This document shows positions 53,375 to 61,683 of a DNA stretch of 64,000 bases, piece after piece. Source of the stretch: Aquimarina spongiae (lineage in GTDB: Bacteria; Bacteroidota; Bacteroidia; Flavobacteriales; Flavobacteriaceae); the NCBI RefSeq assembly GCF_900141785.1, contig NZ_FQYP01000002.1, positions 248,001 through 312,000 on the forward strand. The letters run 5' to 3'. The notes beneath the pieces were generated by a model, which was not told where the DNA came from, searched no databases, and saw only the letters and a program-made list of their open reading frames with translations. Within the stretch, counting starts at the first letter, position 1. Every line of letters starts with the position of its first letter. Both the position numbers and the translations under genes were made by a program.

Positions 53375-53447
53375 TCGTTTTTTCTATTTATGACTAACAG
53401 TTTGGCTATACGCAGTATTGTGTATAGGTGTCGTTACCTAATGTTTT

Positions 53448-55496
53448 CTACTTTACTAGTCTTAATTGTGCAGATATTTTTTCATCAATCAATTCTGCAT
53501 ATTCAGTTTCAAATTTCTTTTTTACAGTTTTGTCCTTCACTGACAACTTATTAGATAAATAACCTAATTTCCTGTTGTTCTGTTCTATTAATTCTGCCCA
53601 TTCCATAACGTAAACTTCAATATTCTTTTCTGTCTTTTTTTCAAATAGAAATGGATTGTCAGGATAAGTTTTCCTTCTAGCTTTTGTTTGTGACTTTGCA
53701 AACTTTGTCAGTTTAGAGGAGATTAGGACTAATTTATATTTAACCTTTTCAGCTGGTAGTGCAGAATTTTCTTCAATTGTAAAAGCATAGCGATTAATTT
53801 GATTAAGCTCTTTTTCGCTAATCGCACATTTAGGAGCTTTGAGCTCAACTACCATTATTTCCCGTACACCAGAGTCCGTAATTTTTTCATTCAAAAAAAA
53901 CAAGTCCGTAATATCGTTTAATCCTCCATCTTCAAGTGATATTAAGTTCTTATCCTCCTCAGTTGGAGAATAATTGAAGTACTTATTTCTTAATTCAATG
54001 AGAATCTTACCAATTTTTTTATCTGACCATAATTTAGGAGTACCATTATAATTCTCTCCAAAAATCCATAGTTGGTTCTCAATGATTTTATGCAGTTGGC
54101 TTCTTTCCTTAAGATGTTTAGAAATTTCTCCATAGGTTAATTCTTGAAGAAATTCGAGAAACTCTGTTTTTTCAGCAACAACACTTGCAAAGTGAACTAC
54201 GTCTTCAAGATCTGTCTTTTCCAATAGCTGATGAAATTTTTCCAAGCTTTCATCTGATAATTTTAAAACCTTATCAAAGATATATTCAATGTTTCCGTTA
54301 CCTATTGCTTTATCAAGTAAAGGGTACAAAAAATTCCGGATTTTATTGTCTTTTTGAATTAGACGATGCTCATCTTCTAAAAGGTAAGCAACCTTTTTAA
54401 ATAAAATTTCTTGGGATTTAGAAGCAGGCTGTTCATTTTCTTGATAAGGATAATATTTATCTCTTTCTAGATTGTGAAGAAACTTTTCGAAACGCTTATT
54501 TTTAGCTTTATAAAAATCATTTATGGTATTTTTTATGGTATCCTTTAAATTTTTAACCTCCGCTTCACCTAAAGATTCAATATCTAGATTTCTGAATAAG
54601 TCTGTGTCAAGTAAAGGTGATTCTATATATATAAACCAAGTACCAAGATCTGGGGTATACCAATCCGAAGAATAGGTATATTCATGAGCAACACTTTTCA
54701 ATCCAGCATTATCTATTTGAAAGAACACCTTGACCTTGTTAAGGGTTGAATTAATATTATAGAAATAGAAGTTCAACTCATGACTCTTGCCTTTTTTATC
54801 TATATATTCAACCATCTTTTTGGATGGTTTTCCAACGACAAAGTCACTTCTTTTTAGTTCAAAACCATTGATTCTGAATGTTACAAGGCTGTGGAAAATT
54901 TCAAAAGGATAATGTTCAAATACTGCTTGTTTTACCTTCTGTTCTAAGAAGTTTTCATGAATAAGATTTCTCTTTTGAACCTTCTCTTGTTTATTATGAT
55001 GAAGCCTTTCAATACGAACTTTATAATAAGTATTTTTTTTGCCAATCAAGTATTCATAGTCGACTTTAAATCCTGTGTTCTCTAATTGAGCATTATTGAA
55101 ATCAGTTGTATCTATGCTAAATTGAGTTCGGGTAAATTGTTTTTTACGGTTGTCATAGCCAACAGTTTCAATGTGCATTAACTCTCCGATTTGCAAAGAA
55201 CTAAATCGACCAATCCCTTGTCCCTTATTCTTAACAGTGGTACCAATTTCTAGAATTTTATTATCAAACTCATTAAAGGAGACCCCATACCCATCATCAA
55301 TAATTTCAATACTTTTTATTGGAGATTTTATATCCGCTTGATTTACGTATTCAATGTTAATATAGATGTTTTGAGAATCAGCTTGAATAGCATTATTTAT
55401 CAATTCACGAAATGCCTGAAATGTATCTCTATATTTCGTTAAGTGGTCTTTTATAACCCTAGTATTCGTGGTTATCTTTTTGGTTGTAGTTTTCAT
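53448..55496 (-). CDS. GHKL ATPase fused to a RecB-like nuclease end, module gene 2
   Basis: 682 residues. N-terminal Bergerat fold: N-box FRELINNAIQAD (E31, N35), G1 IIDDGYGV (D68, G69, G71), G2 KGQGIGRFSS (G92, G94, G96). C-terminus holds a PD-(D/E)xK-type core: DITDLFFLNE (D528/D531), then MVVELKAPK (E551-L-K553) and ELNQINRY (Q566-x-x-x-Y570), the RecB-family motif QxxxY. So an ATP-driven clamp with a putative nuclease. The middle part is helical and unassigned. I find no other gene type with this combination here. Confidence 0.8.
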   Translation of the reverse strand: MKTTTKKITTNTRVIKDHLTKYRDTFQAFRELINNAIQADSQNIYINIEYVNQADIKSPIKSIEIIDDGYGVSFNEFDNKILEIGTTVKNKGQGIGRFSSLQIGELMHIETVGYDNRKKQFTRTQFSIDTTDFNNAQLENTGFKVDYEYLIGKKNTYYKVRIERLHHNKQEKVQKRNLIHENFLEQKVKQAVFEHYPFEIFHSLVTFRINGFELKRSDFVVGKPSKKMVEYIDKKGKSHELNFYFYNINSTLNKVKVFFQIDNAGLKSVAHEYTYSSDWYTPDLGTWFIYIESPLLDTDLFRNLDIESLGEAEVKNLKDTIKNTINDFYKAKNKRFEKFLHNLERDKYYPYQENEQPASKSQEILFKKVAYLLEDEHRLIQKDNKIRNFLYPLLDKAIGNGNIEYIFDKVLKLSDESLEKFHQLLEKTDLEDVVHFASVVAEKTEFLEFLQELTYGEISKHLKERSQLHKIIENQLWIFGENYNGTPKLWSDKKIGKILIELRNKYFNYSPTEEDKNLISLEDGGLNDITDLFFLNEKITDSGVREIMVVELKAPKCAISEKELNQINRYAFTIEENSALPAEKVKYKLVLISSKLTKFAKSQTKARRKTYPDNPFLFEKKTEKNIEVYVMEWAELIEQNNRKLGYLSNKLSVKDKTVKKKFETEYAELIDEKISAQLRLVK

Positions 55497-55650
55497 TTTT
55501 TAATATTGGGTAACAATCTCGATCATGAGTAGTAGCGGATTTCTATTTACAAACCTCTCCTCTCAGCATTGTACTAACTTTGGATTTACATTTCACCCTT
55601 CGTTTTATCACCTAAGTCACAATTACTTATACATCGTGTTAAGCACAGAT

Positions 55651-56916
55651 TTATGTTATTTTATCTATATCAGTATCAGTAGTTTCAATACTATCCCCAG
55701 ATTTTAGTATATATAAAATTTCATTGATATCAATTTTCAAATCATCAGCTTCCAGAATTCCAGCAGTTGCCAAAGAAGATAGTTTTTCTATAATTTCTAT
55801 TTTTTCTTTAGCATTTCTAATTCTTAAATTTTCATTTTCCAAAGCTTTTTTCTCAAGTTCTAAAGCATTAGATATTTTTGATTCTAGATTTGTTGGTAAA
55901 CTTTCTAATTCTTTTTCTATTTTCTTTTGCTCTATTTTTATTTTATCGGTTTCAGCACTTGTTTTTTTAGTTTCCACGTGTGAAACTTGTCCTGCTGTAG
56001 CCGTTTTTATTAAGGCTTCTTTTGTTGTTTCTAACACAGCTTTAGTTTCTTCCTTCGCTACCAAATCTTTAATGTAAGCTCGGACTCTTACAATTAAACT
56101 ACCTTTTAGGATATGTTCAAATTCTAATTTAACGTTATTTATGTTTGAAAGACTTGATAAAATCTTGAAGAGTATTTCTGTTTGTAATTGAGCATCATTA
56201 TCGTTAGTATCTATTCTGATATCTAAAGTCATTTCATATGAAAAATCAATTTCGATGAATTTCTCATTTTCGGAATCCCAGTGATACTCGATGATTTTGA
56301 ATTCTGTTACAAATAAGTAGAATTCTTTTTTCACAAAGTCTTCCGGTTCTTCAGTTTCCTCCTCCATATCCTTTAAATAAACAGATATTGGGTTAGGAAT
56401 GCCAAAATCTAATGCGATTCTATATTCCGCTTTAGAAATAATATACTCATATTCATCAAAATTACTCGTGCCAAGTAAATTAAAATTGAAATCGTTTTTT
56501 GATAAGAAATTTATATAATCACCTTCAAAAAGTGTTGGAAAGTTTTTTGAAATGTTTTTTTCAAAGAAAAAATCACTTTGCACATTATCGGACTTTTCTA
56601 AAAGAAGGCTATAAAATTGGATAAACTTCTTGAATGCATAGAAAACAGGTCTGTCTGAAAAGCCTTTGAATTTAAATAGCACAAAAAAGGAATAGAGACT
56701 ATCCGTCAAATATTTCGTTACAATTTTATTCGAAAGCTCATTATTTCTAAAGTTGTATTCCTGATATGCAAGATCAAAAGCACTCAAATGGTCATAGAAG
56801 TTTCCTAATTCAAAGTCCTTTTCTGCGTTAAATCTATGTTCTTCAATTAGTTCATAAAAACCTTCAAAAATATTTTTACTTCCTAAATGCGGTGAATCTA
56901 AATTTGATTTATCCAT
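55651..56916 (-). CDS. Module gene 1: acidic protein with C-terminal coiled coil
   Basis: 421 residues, no signal peptide. N-terminal half is Phe/Tyr-rich and acidic (YDHLSAFDLAYQEYNFRNNEL, FVLFKFKGFSDRPVFYAFKKF), then ELEFEHILKGSLIVRVRAYIKDLVAKEE, a coiled coil (about 315-375, TDKIKIEQKKIEKELESL) and an acidic tail. No family recognised. Lies first in the three-gene module, 155 bases upstream of the nuclease-type ATPase gene. It may be an adaptor or sensor. Confidence 0.7.
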   Translation of the reverse strand: MDKSNLDSPHLGSKNIFEGFYELIEEHRFNAEKDFELGNFYDHLSAFDLAYQEYNFRNNELSNKIVTKYLTDSLYSFFVLFKFKGFSDRPVFYAFKKFIQFYSLLLEKSDNVQSDFFFEKNISKNFPTLFEGDYINFLSKNDFNFNLLGTSNFDEYEYIISKAEYRIALDFGIPNPISVYLKDMEEETEEPEDFVKKEFYLFVTEFKIIEYHWDSENEKFIEIDFSYEMTLDIRIDTNDNDAQLQTEILFKILSSLSNINNVKLEFEHILKGSLIVRVRAYIKDLVAKEETKAVLETTKEALIKTATAGQVSHVETKKTSAETDKIKIEQKKIEKELESLPTNLESKISNALELEKKALENENLRIRNAKEKIEIIEKLSSLATAGILEADDLKIDINEILYILKSGDSIETTDTDIDKIT

Positions 56917-57050
56917 TTTTCTTGATTTGTACCTAATTCATATAAATTCATACCAACGCAATATCAATAATTTGCAAACACCACCCTTACGGGTTTCCAC
57001 AATCGCACTAAATTCAAAGCAAAAAAATGAGATAGCAATTTTTAAAAACA

Positions 57051-57102
57051 AAAAAACCAACCCTAATGGATTGGATGTTTGTAATCGGGATGACTGGATG
57101 AT
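57051..57102. repeat. Repeat copy A: terminator hairpin plus tRNA-3'-end-like sequence
   Basis: Contains ACCCTAATGGATTGGAT and then TAATCGGGATGACTGGATG, shared with copies near 59151 and 62957. On the minus strand the second part reads CATCCAGTCATCCCGATTA, like the acceptor end of a tRNA. The hairpin has lost pairing on one side (CCAACC). Confidence 0.6.
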
Positions 57103-57105
57103 CAA

Positions 57106-57741
57106 TTATTGCATACAGCTATCGTTATACCACTCCACGACTTGCCTTACTTTACGTATTTGTTTTTGTTGTATGGCTTTTCCTAGTTCTGGACAGTCTG
57201 CAAAATAACGTTGTAATACTTTTCTTTTTAACCCAAACAATCCTTGATCTGCACGGATCAAAAAGGCATCTTTTTCTTTTTTAAGTAAAGACATCGACCA
57301 TAGTGTACTATTTCCTTGTTCAAACCATTCTAGTTGATAGTGGCTTAACCTGCCTTTGCTTACCACTCTTAAAAAATGCTGTTCGCCCTGGTTAGGATCC
57401 ATGGTATACTTAGGATTTCCCAATGCTCCGGTTATCAAGGACTGTGATTCTTGATATAACCAAAAGCTTTCAAACACAACACCGTCTACACTAAAACTAG
57501 AGACGTCTCTTCTTTGATACTTTTTTGTTTTACCCCTGGCATTGGTGATCCTGATCTTTTTATAAAACCTTCGACCCCCAAATCCACCTTCTTTGATGTG
57601 TTCTACTTTGCCATATAAGGTGTCACTGGTACGTAACACCAAATAGTCCGATGCTTGGTTGTTCTGGGCATATAGGCATATAGAACCAAAAAATACTAGA
57701 AAAGAAAGGGTCAAAAAGGGTATTTTGGGGATATGTATCAT
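57106..57741 (-). CDS. Secreted protein of unknown function
   Basis: 211 residues from the ATG at 57741, which begins a signal peptide ending SICLYAQ; the frame starts 16 codons earlier. Mature part: NNQASDYLVLRTSDTLYGKVEHIKEGGFGGRRFYKKIRITN (SH3-like strands), FESFWLYQES, LEWFEQGNSTLWSMSL, and a C-terminal helix (KAIQQKQIRKVRQVVEWYND). No family recognised. A deleted duplicate lies at 59208-59357. The gene ends right next to repeat A. Confidence 0.75.
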   Translation of the reverse strand: MIHIPKIPFLTLSFLVFFGSICLYAQNNQASDYLVLRTSDTLYGKVEHIKEGGFGGRRFYKKIRITNARGKTKKYQRRDVSSFSVDGVVFESFWLYQESQSLITGALGNPKYTMDPNQGEQHFLRVVSKGRLSHYQLEWFEQGNSTLWSMSLLKKEKDAFLIRADQGLFGLKRKVLQRYFADCPELGKAIQQKQIRKVRQVVEWYNDSCMQ

Positions 57742-57848
57742 CTTTGTGATTGGTTTTGTTAACCTACAAAGGCTCAAACAACGTGCCAATACCTAATCCA
57801 GTAAGAAGAGCTAATATGCCTACAGTTTATTTATGTTCTTTTTTATTC

Positions 57849-58430
57849 CTAATCTAAGATGGTAAGTGCGCTTTCCACCATTTTTTTTAATGCTGTAGTT
57901 GAAGTATTCGTTCTATTAAGCACCTTGATACCATTGTTTAATGTGAAAAGGAATAATGCCAATGATTCTAGGTCCTTTTCTGGTGAAATCTCTCCACTTT
58001 CTACACCTCTTTTCAAATGGTCCAAAAATACATTCACAAACATGTCTTGATTGTTTTGTATAATGGATTTGATGACATCATCATGAGCCGTTAATTCGGT
58101 AGTTGTATTTACCACAAAACAACCTATATTGCCTTTGTCTGTTTCCTCTTCTTCTGCAATGCTTAGAAACAGTTTTTTAAATCCCTCTTTTACCGAATTA
58201 TGACTGTACAAGAACATTTTTAAATCTGATAAAGATGTTTTTCTATAATGTGAAAAAGCTTTTAAAAAGAGCTGCATTTTGTCACCATAAGTGTCATAAA
58301 TACTAGCTCTGTTGATTTGTAAATGTGTTACAAGGTCTTGCATTGAAGTAGCATAGAATCCATTTTTCCAAAAAAGATGCATTGCTTTTTCCAGGACTGC
58401 GTTTTCGTCAAAAGATTTTATTCTTGGCAT
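57849..58430 (-). CDS. TetR/AcrR family transcriptional repressor
   Basis: 193 residues from the ATG at 58430 (MPRIKSFDENAVLEKAMHLFWKNGFYATSMQDLVTHLQINRASIYDTYGDKMQLF), the standard TetR N-terminal HTH; the frame begins 12 codons earlier. C-terminal ligand domain with NIGCFVVNTTTELT. Downstream of the ABM gene at a short distance (69 bases between coding ends), so they probably form one operon under the palindromic operators at 58982 and 59043. Confidence 0.9.
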   Translation of the reverse strand: MPRIKSFDENAVLEKAMHLFWKNGFYATSMQDLVTHLQINRASIYDTYGDKMQLFLKAFSHYRKTSLSDLKMFLYSHNSVKEGFKKLFLSIAEEEETDKGNIGCFVVNTTTELTAHDDVIKSIIQNNQDMFVNVFLDHLKRGVESGEISPEKDLESLALFLFTLNNGIKVLNRTNTSTTALKKMVESALTILD

Positions 58431-58499
58431 GATTGAATAGCTAAAGCAGGTTAGCCCATACGGCAAAACCTGCTAAAGAATGATATTAAATGGTTAACA

Positions 58500-58952
58500 C
58501 TATTTCTTTTCACTTGCTAAATTAACCGAAATTACGTCGTATGGATGATAATCCGGTGTAGAATTACTAAATACTTCCAACATGTTTGGTGCTTTACCTG
58601 CTTCAATGAGTTTGACCGCTTCTTGAAGAGAAGCTCCGTCTTTCCACTGTGCATAAACAATAACATGTTCGCTATCCAGACTTTTATGAATATTTGCAGA
58701 GATAAAACCTTTCTGGTAACGCATTGTTTCTGTCATTCCTTTTTGTAGCAATTCAACAATTTTTTCTTGTTGTCCTTCTTTGGGTGTGATTACGTTAATC
58801 ACGGTAAGAATTTCTCGATCAGCATTAATGATGGCTTCTGATTTTTGATTGGCGAAGTCATCAGTGTTTGTAAAAGCGAAGCTCATTGTTAGTATGGCAA
58901 TAGCTAGTGTAAAAAGAGTAACTAAAAATTTACGGTTTATTATAGTTTTCAT
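58500..58952 (-). CDS. Exported antibiotic-biosynthesis-monooxygenase-like protein
   Basis: 150 residues. A hydrophobic export signal (about 8-26) precedes a dimeric alpha-beta barrel: ILTVINVITPKEGQQEKIVELLQKGMTETMRYQKGFISANIHKSLDSEHVIVYAQW. The ABM fold is clear; quinone or polyketide oxidation is known for relatives, substrate here unknown. First gene of a unit with a TetR gene. Confidence 0.83.
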   Translation of the reverse strand: MKTIINRKFLVTLFTLAIAILTMSFAFTNTDDFANQKSEAIINADREILTVINVITPKEGQQEKIVELLQKGMTETMRYQKGFISANIHKSLDSEHVIVYAQWKDGASLQEAVKLIEAGKAPNMLEVFSNSTPDYHPYDVISVNLASEKK

Positions 58953-58981
58953 TGTATTGGTTTTAAATTAATATTCATTTT

Positions 58982-58995
58982 GGAATGATCATTCT
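58982..58995. promoter_or_regulatory. TetR operator 1 (GGAATGATCATTCT)
   Basis: Palindrome GAATGATCATTC lies between the start of the ABM gene (58952) and its -7 box, with one mismatch in the outermost pair. Same core as operator 2. Confidence 0.7.
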
Positions 58996-59026
58996 GAAAT
59001 AAATCAAAAAAATATCATTTCCGATA

Positions 59027-59059
59027 CAAACATACTTATAAAAGAATGATCATTCCAAA
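59027..59059 (-). promoter_or_regulatory. Bacteroidota promoter of the ABM-TetR operon
   Basis: On the minus strand TTTG (59056-59059), a 21-base spacer and TATGTTTG (59027-59034) match the consensus exactly. The operators lie on either side: operator 2 overlaps the -33 side and operator 1 is downstream of the start point. Confidence 0.7.
59043..59056. promoter_or_regulatory. TetR operator 2 (AGAATGATCATTCC)
   Basis: Palindrome GAATGATCATTC, identical in its 12-bp core to operator 1, 61 bases away. It covers the spacer and edge of the -33 element, so binding would block transcription. Confidence 0.72.
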
Positions 59060-59150
59060 ATATTAACTTTTAATTAACTTATGATTTCAAAGAACCGGAA
59101 TCCATCAAATTATGCGTTTTACAAAGGTGAAGCAACTACTTTTTACAAAT

Positions 59151-59200
59151 AAAAAATCCAAACCTAATGGATTGGATTTTTTATGGTCGGGATAACATGG
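59151..59200. repeat. Repeat copy B: terminator hairpin plus tRNA-3'-end-like sequence
   Basis: AAAAAATCCAAACC-TAATGGATTGGATTTTTT hairpin followed by GGTCGGGATAACATGG, the counterpart of copies A and C but shorter and degraded. It borders the deleted gene copy. Confidence 0.6.
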
Positions 59201-59207
59201 CTATTAA

Positions 59208-59357
59208 TTAATAGATACAGCTATGGTTATACCACTCTACAACTTGCCTAACTTTACGGACTTGTTTTTCCCGTATCGCTTTCCCTAATTCTGGGGACAG
59301 TTCGAAAAATATTACCAAAGTAAAGGTCAAAAAGTGTGTTTTGGGTAAAAGTATCAT
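59208..59357 (-). pseudogene. Internally deleted copy of the secreted-protein gene at 57106-57741
   Basis: 49-codon frame. The first part (about 20 residues) corresponds to the signal peptide of the 57106-57741 gene, and the last part (SPELGKAIREKQVRKVRQVVEWYN) to its final 26 or so residues, here ending HSCIY. About 480 bp of the middle are missing, near an AAAAATA-type junction, and flanking sequence on both sides also matches. The remaining frame is open, so it could still make a peptide, but it is best read as a decayed duplicate. Confidence 0.7.
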
Positions 59358-59481
59358 CTTAGTTAACTGGTTTTATTACCCCCTAAGGTTCAAACAACCT
59401 GCTAATACCTAATCCAGTAAAAGGAACTAAATGAACTGCTTTGTGTAAAATACGTTTTTATACCTTATCTGCAATAGATGA

Positions 59482-59925
59482 TTAATAATAGCGCCAGACT
59501 CCACACCCCATAAAGACATTAGAAGTCGTATTCCATACTCTTTCTATTTCCCCATCTTTCCATTCTGTATATTGTCTCGATTGGACCTCGTATTTTGCAG
59601 GACACCAGTCTGTATAATCCCTATTCGGACATCGGTAACAATCGTCTAATGTAGTTTTGGTCGACGATAAAATTATATACGAAGTTCCATTCCTGGGCAC
59701 ATTATAGCGCGCTTTGTTCTTTTTATATTTTAATTCTACAGCATCACTATAGCTTTCATTCGTGCTACTTTTTAATTCTTTGATGGATTTAGATTTCAAA
59801 GATTCAGATTTCTCAATTTTTTGATAGGTCGAGCTTGTGAAAATTTTGGCTGATGCTACTTTTACTTTTTGACCCAACACGGTTTGTGCAAAAAACAGTA
59901 AACCTATAAACAATAGTTTTCTCAT
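59482..59925 (-). CDS. Secreted protein of unknown function
   Basis: 147 residues. Signal peptide ending TVLGQ. Lys/Ser-rich stretch, then GTSYIILSSTKTTLDDCYRCPNRDYTDWCPAKYEVQ and a terminal VFMGCGVWRYY; four cysteines (DCYRC, WC, GC) likely form disulphides. No family recognised. The nearest neighbours are also exported proteins of unknown role. Confidence 0.7.
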   Translation of the reverse strand: MRKLLFIGLLFFAQTVLGQKVKVASAKIFTSSTYQKIEKSESLKSKSIKELKSSTNESYSDAVELKYKKNKARYNVPRNGTSYIILSSTKTTLDDCYRCPNRDYTDWCPAKYEVQSRQYTEWKDGEIERVWNTTSNVFMGCGVWRYY

Positions 59926-60013
59926 AATTTTTATTTTTAAATGGAACTTGTGACTACCTTATTTAAATATATACTGGTACCCATATATGATAAATACAAG
60001 CAATTACGGCTAA

Positions 60014-60691
60014 CTATTGCTGTAGATCCGTTGGTTTAACAAATTTCAATTCCATAGGAGTGAATTGCGTTCTTTTTGACAATAGAGAATCGGCTAATAC
60101 ATTATGAATACCATCAATACTTGATTGAATCACTCCAAAACCATCAACATCAAAATTGCTATTTACCTGAGGTTTAAAATAGTTGACCAACTCCCTAGAT
60201 TTAATCCCAAATGTTTGCAAACTATAATACACCGATGTTCTGTTGCTTTGAAGCTGCGCAGAAGCAGCAACACTTGCCAAATTGGATATATCGATACCTC
60301 TTTTCAGCTTTTTAAACAGATAATGTGTGGAATATCCTATCCCATAAACTACGGTATCATTTTGTCGTCTTACAATCTTCGTTTCCACGTAATACACATT
60401 AAGACTGGTTTCTTTTTTCCCAAGTTTCAAACCACCAAAACCAGGAATAGTAACACCTGCATCATCTTTACCGTTAAACACTTTTACTACGGTTCGCATA
60501 CTGTTTAAATCATCTCTTGTCACTGGGATCGAATCAGTAATAGCTTTTACCGTAAAGTTTTCTAGGTCTGATACCTCTAAACTTCTCGCCAATTCAGTGA
60601 AATTGAATTCTGTACTGTCGATAGAATCATTGCAACCGATCATGGTTCCCAAAATGAACAGTACGACTAATAGTTTTCTTGTTGTTTTCAT
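60014..60691 (-). CDS. Lipoprotein of unknown function
   Basis: 225 residues. Lipoprotein signal peptide with lipobox TMIGC (Cys 20). Mature sequence with ITDSIPVTRDDLNSMRTVVKVF, GFGGLKLGKKETSLNVYYVETKIVRR and FKPQVNSNFDVDGFGVIQSSIDG: beta-rich. No family recognised. Only three bases separate it from the upstream glutaminase-like gene (60695), so they are one operon. Confidence 0.75.
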   Translation of the reverse strand: MKTTRKLLVVLFILGTMIGCNDSIDSTEFNFTELARSLEVSDLENFTVKAITDSIPVTRDDLNSMRTVVKVFNGKDDAGVTIPGFGGLKLGKKETSLNVYYVETKIVRRQNDTVVYGIGYSTHYLFKKLKRGIDISNLASVAASAQLQSNRTSVYYSLQTFGIKSRELVNYFKPQVNSNFDVDGFGVIQSSIDGIHNVLADSLLSKRTQFTPMELKFVKPTDLQQ

Positions 60692-60694
60692 ATT

Positions 60695-61630
60695 TTAGTT
60701 ATTTAGTTTATTCAGCCAATCGTTAAAAGACTTGGTATATGCTTCCTTGTATTCAGTTAAAAATGGGATGAAAGGGTGAGAATTCTCTAATAGTTTTTCT
60801 CCTTTTAGTACGGCTTTGACCCTATTATAATCAGAAAATAATGCTGCCAATTGAGCTTTCTCAATACGCTGATTTTCATCAAGATTGTAAATTGTTTTCA
60901 TCGTAAAATCTGTTATCTGCTCGTTGGTGGCTAGTTCTTCTGCGATTGCACTAAAATTAGAAGAGGAGTATTTGTAAAAATCCCCGGTAATGAGGTGAGG
61001 AAAACAATTTGGGATTGTAATATTAGAATAACTATTATTACAGGATATGGATGAATTGGATTGTAAGGTGACAAAATTATACCATTCTGGATCCAAATAA
61101 GTATAGTGCGAATTGGGAGAATTCTGTAGGGATAACCAATCCGATACCGTTAACACCGAATCTGAAAAAGATGGATCAATTACAAATCTTTCATTTTCAT
61201 TTTTATCATTCTTAACAAGAACAACAACAGCCACATGAAAATCCCAAAATATGCTGTCTTTTTTTAACCCCAAAGGGTCTTCAACATCCAATGCATCTTG
61301 CTTGTGGTATAGTGCTATTTTGAAAGGATCAAAATTCCATATTTTCTGGTGATTGATTTTTTTTTCATTAAGAATTAATGAAACAATCATTGCTCGGTTT
61401 TGACAACCATTATATACGCATTTAAAATCCATTTTAGATGCTTCCAACAGGTATTTGACCAAGGCATTGGCTTCTTTTTTGGTAATTGCATCCTCGTCAT
61501 TGAATTCTGTATAGGTAGGAGTCATCCCTCCTGCTATACCATAAGAATAATCAATTTTAAACTCTTTGTGCTGACAGATTGCTGTTGAAAAGGTAATAGT
61601 ACATAAAAGTGTAATGAAATGTTTTTTCAT
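60695..61630 (-). CDS. Secreted protein-glutaminase-like (Cys-His-Asp) protein
   Basis: 311 residues. Signal peptide ending STAICQ. The middle has YNGCQNRAMIVSLILNEK (C76), SIFWDFHVAVVVLV (H132) and ERFVIDPSFSDSV (D152): Cys, His and Asp contexts like those of Chryseobacterium protein-glutaminase (known triad C156-H197-D217), with the same His-to-Asp spacing of 20. It may deamidate glutamine in proteins. The C-terminal 100 residues are helical and unassigned. Sits with a lipoprotein gene three bases downstream. Confidence 0.62.
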   Translation of the reverse strand: MKKHFITLLCTITFSTAICQHKEFKIDYSYGIAGGMTPTYTEFNDEDAITKKEANALVKYLLEASKMDFKCVYNGCQNRAMIVSLILNEKKINHQKIWNFDPFKIALYHKQDALDVEDPLGLKKDSIFWDFHVAVVVLVKNDKNENERFVIDPSFSDSVLTVSDWLSLQNSPNSHYTYLDPEWYNFVTLQSNSSISCNNSYSNITIPNCFPHLITGDFYKYSSSNFSAIAEELATNEQITDFTMKTIYNLDENQRIEKAQLAALFSDYNRVKAVLKGEKLLENSHPFIPFLTEYKEAYTKSFNDWLNKLNN

Positions 61631-61683
61631 ATTTCTGGTTTTAGTGTATTGCCAAGAGATCGATGCATAAGCTGTAGTTATTT

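Noticed and set aside
55595-55650. GTTAAGC near 55640 as a possible integron attC-like core
   Set aside because: GTTRRRY alone is too frequent, no matching inverse core nor integrase gene seen, and the neighbouring gap does not fold as an attC.
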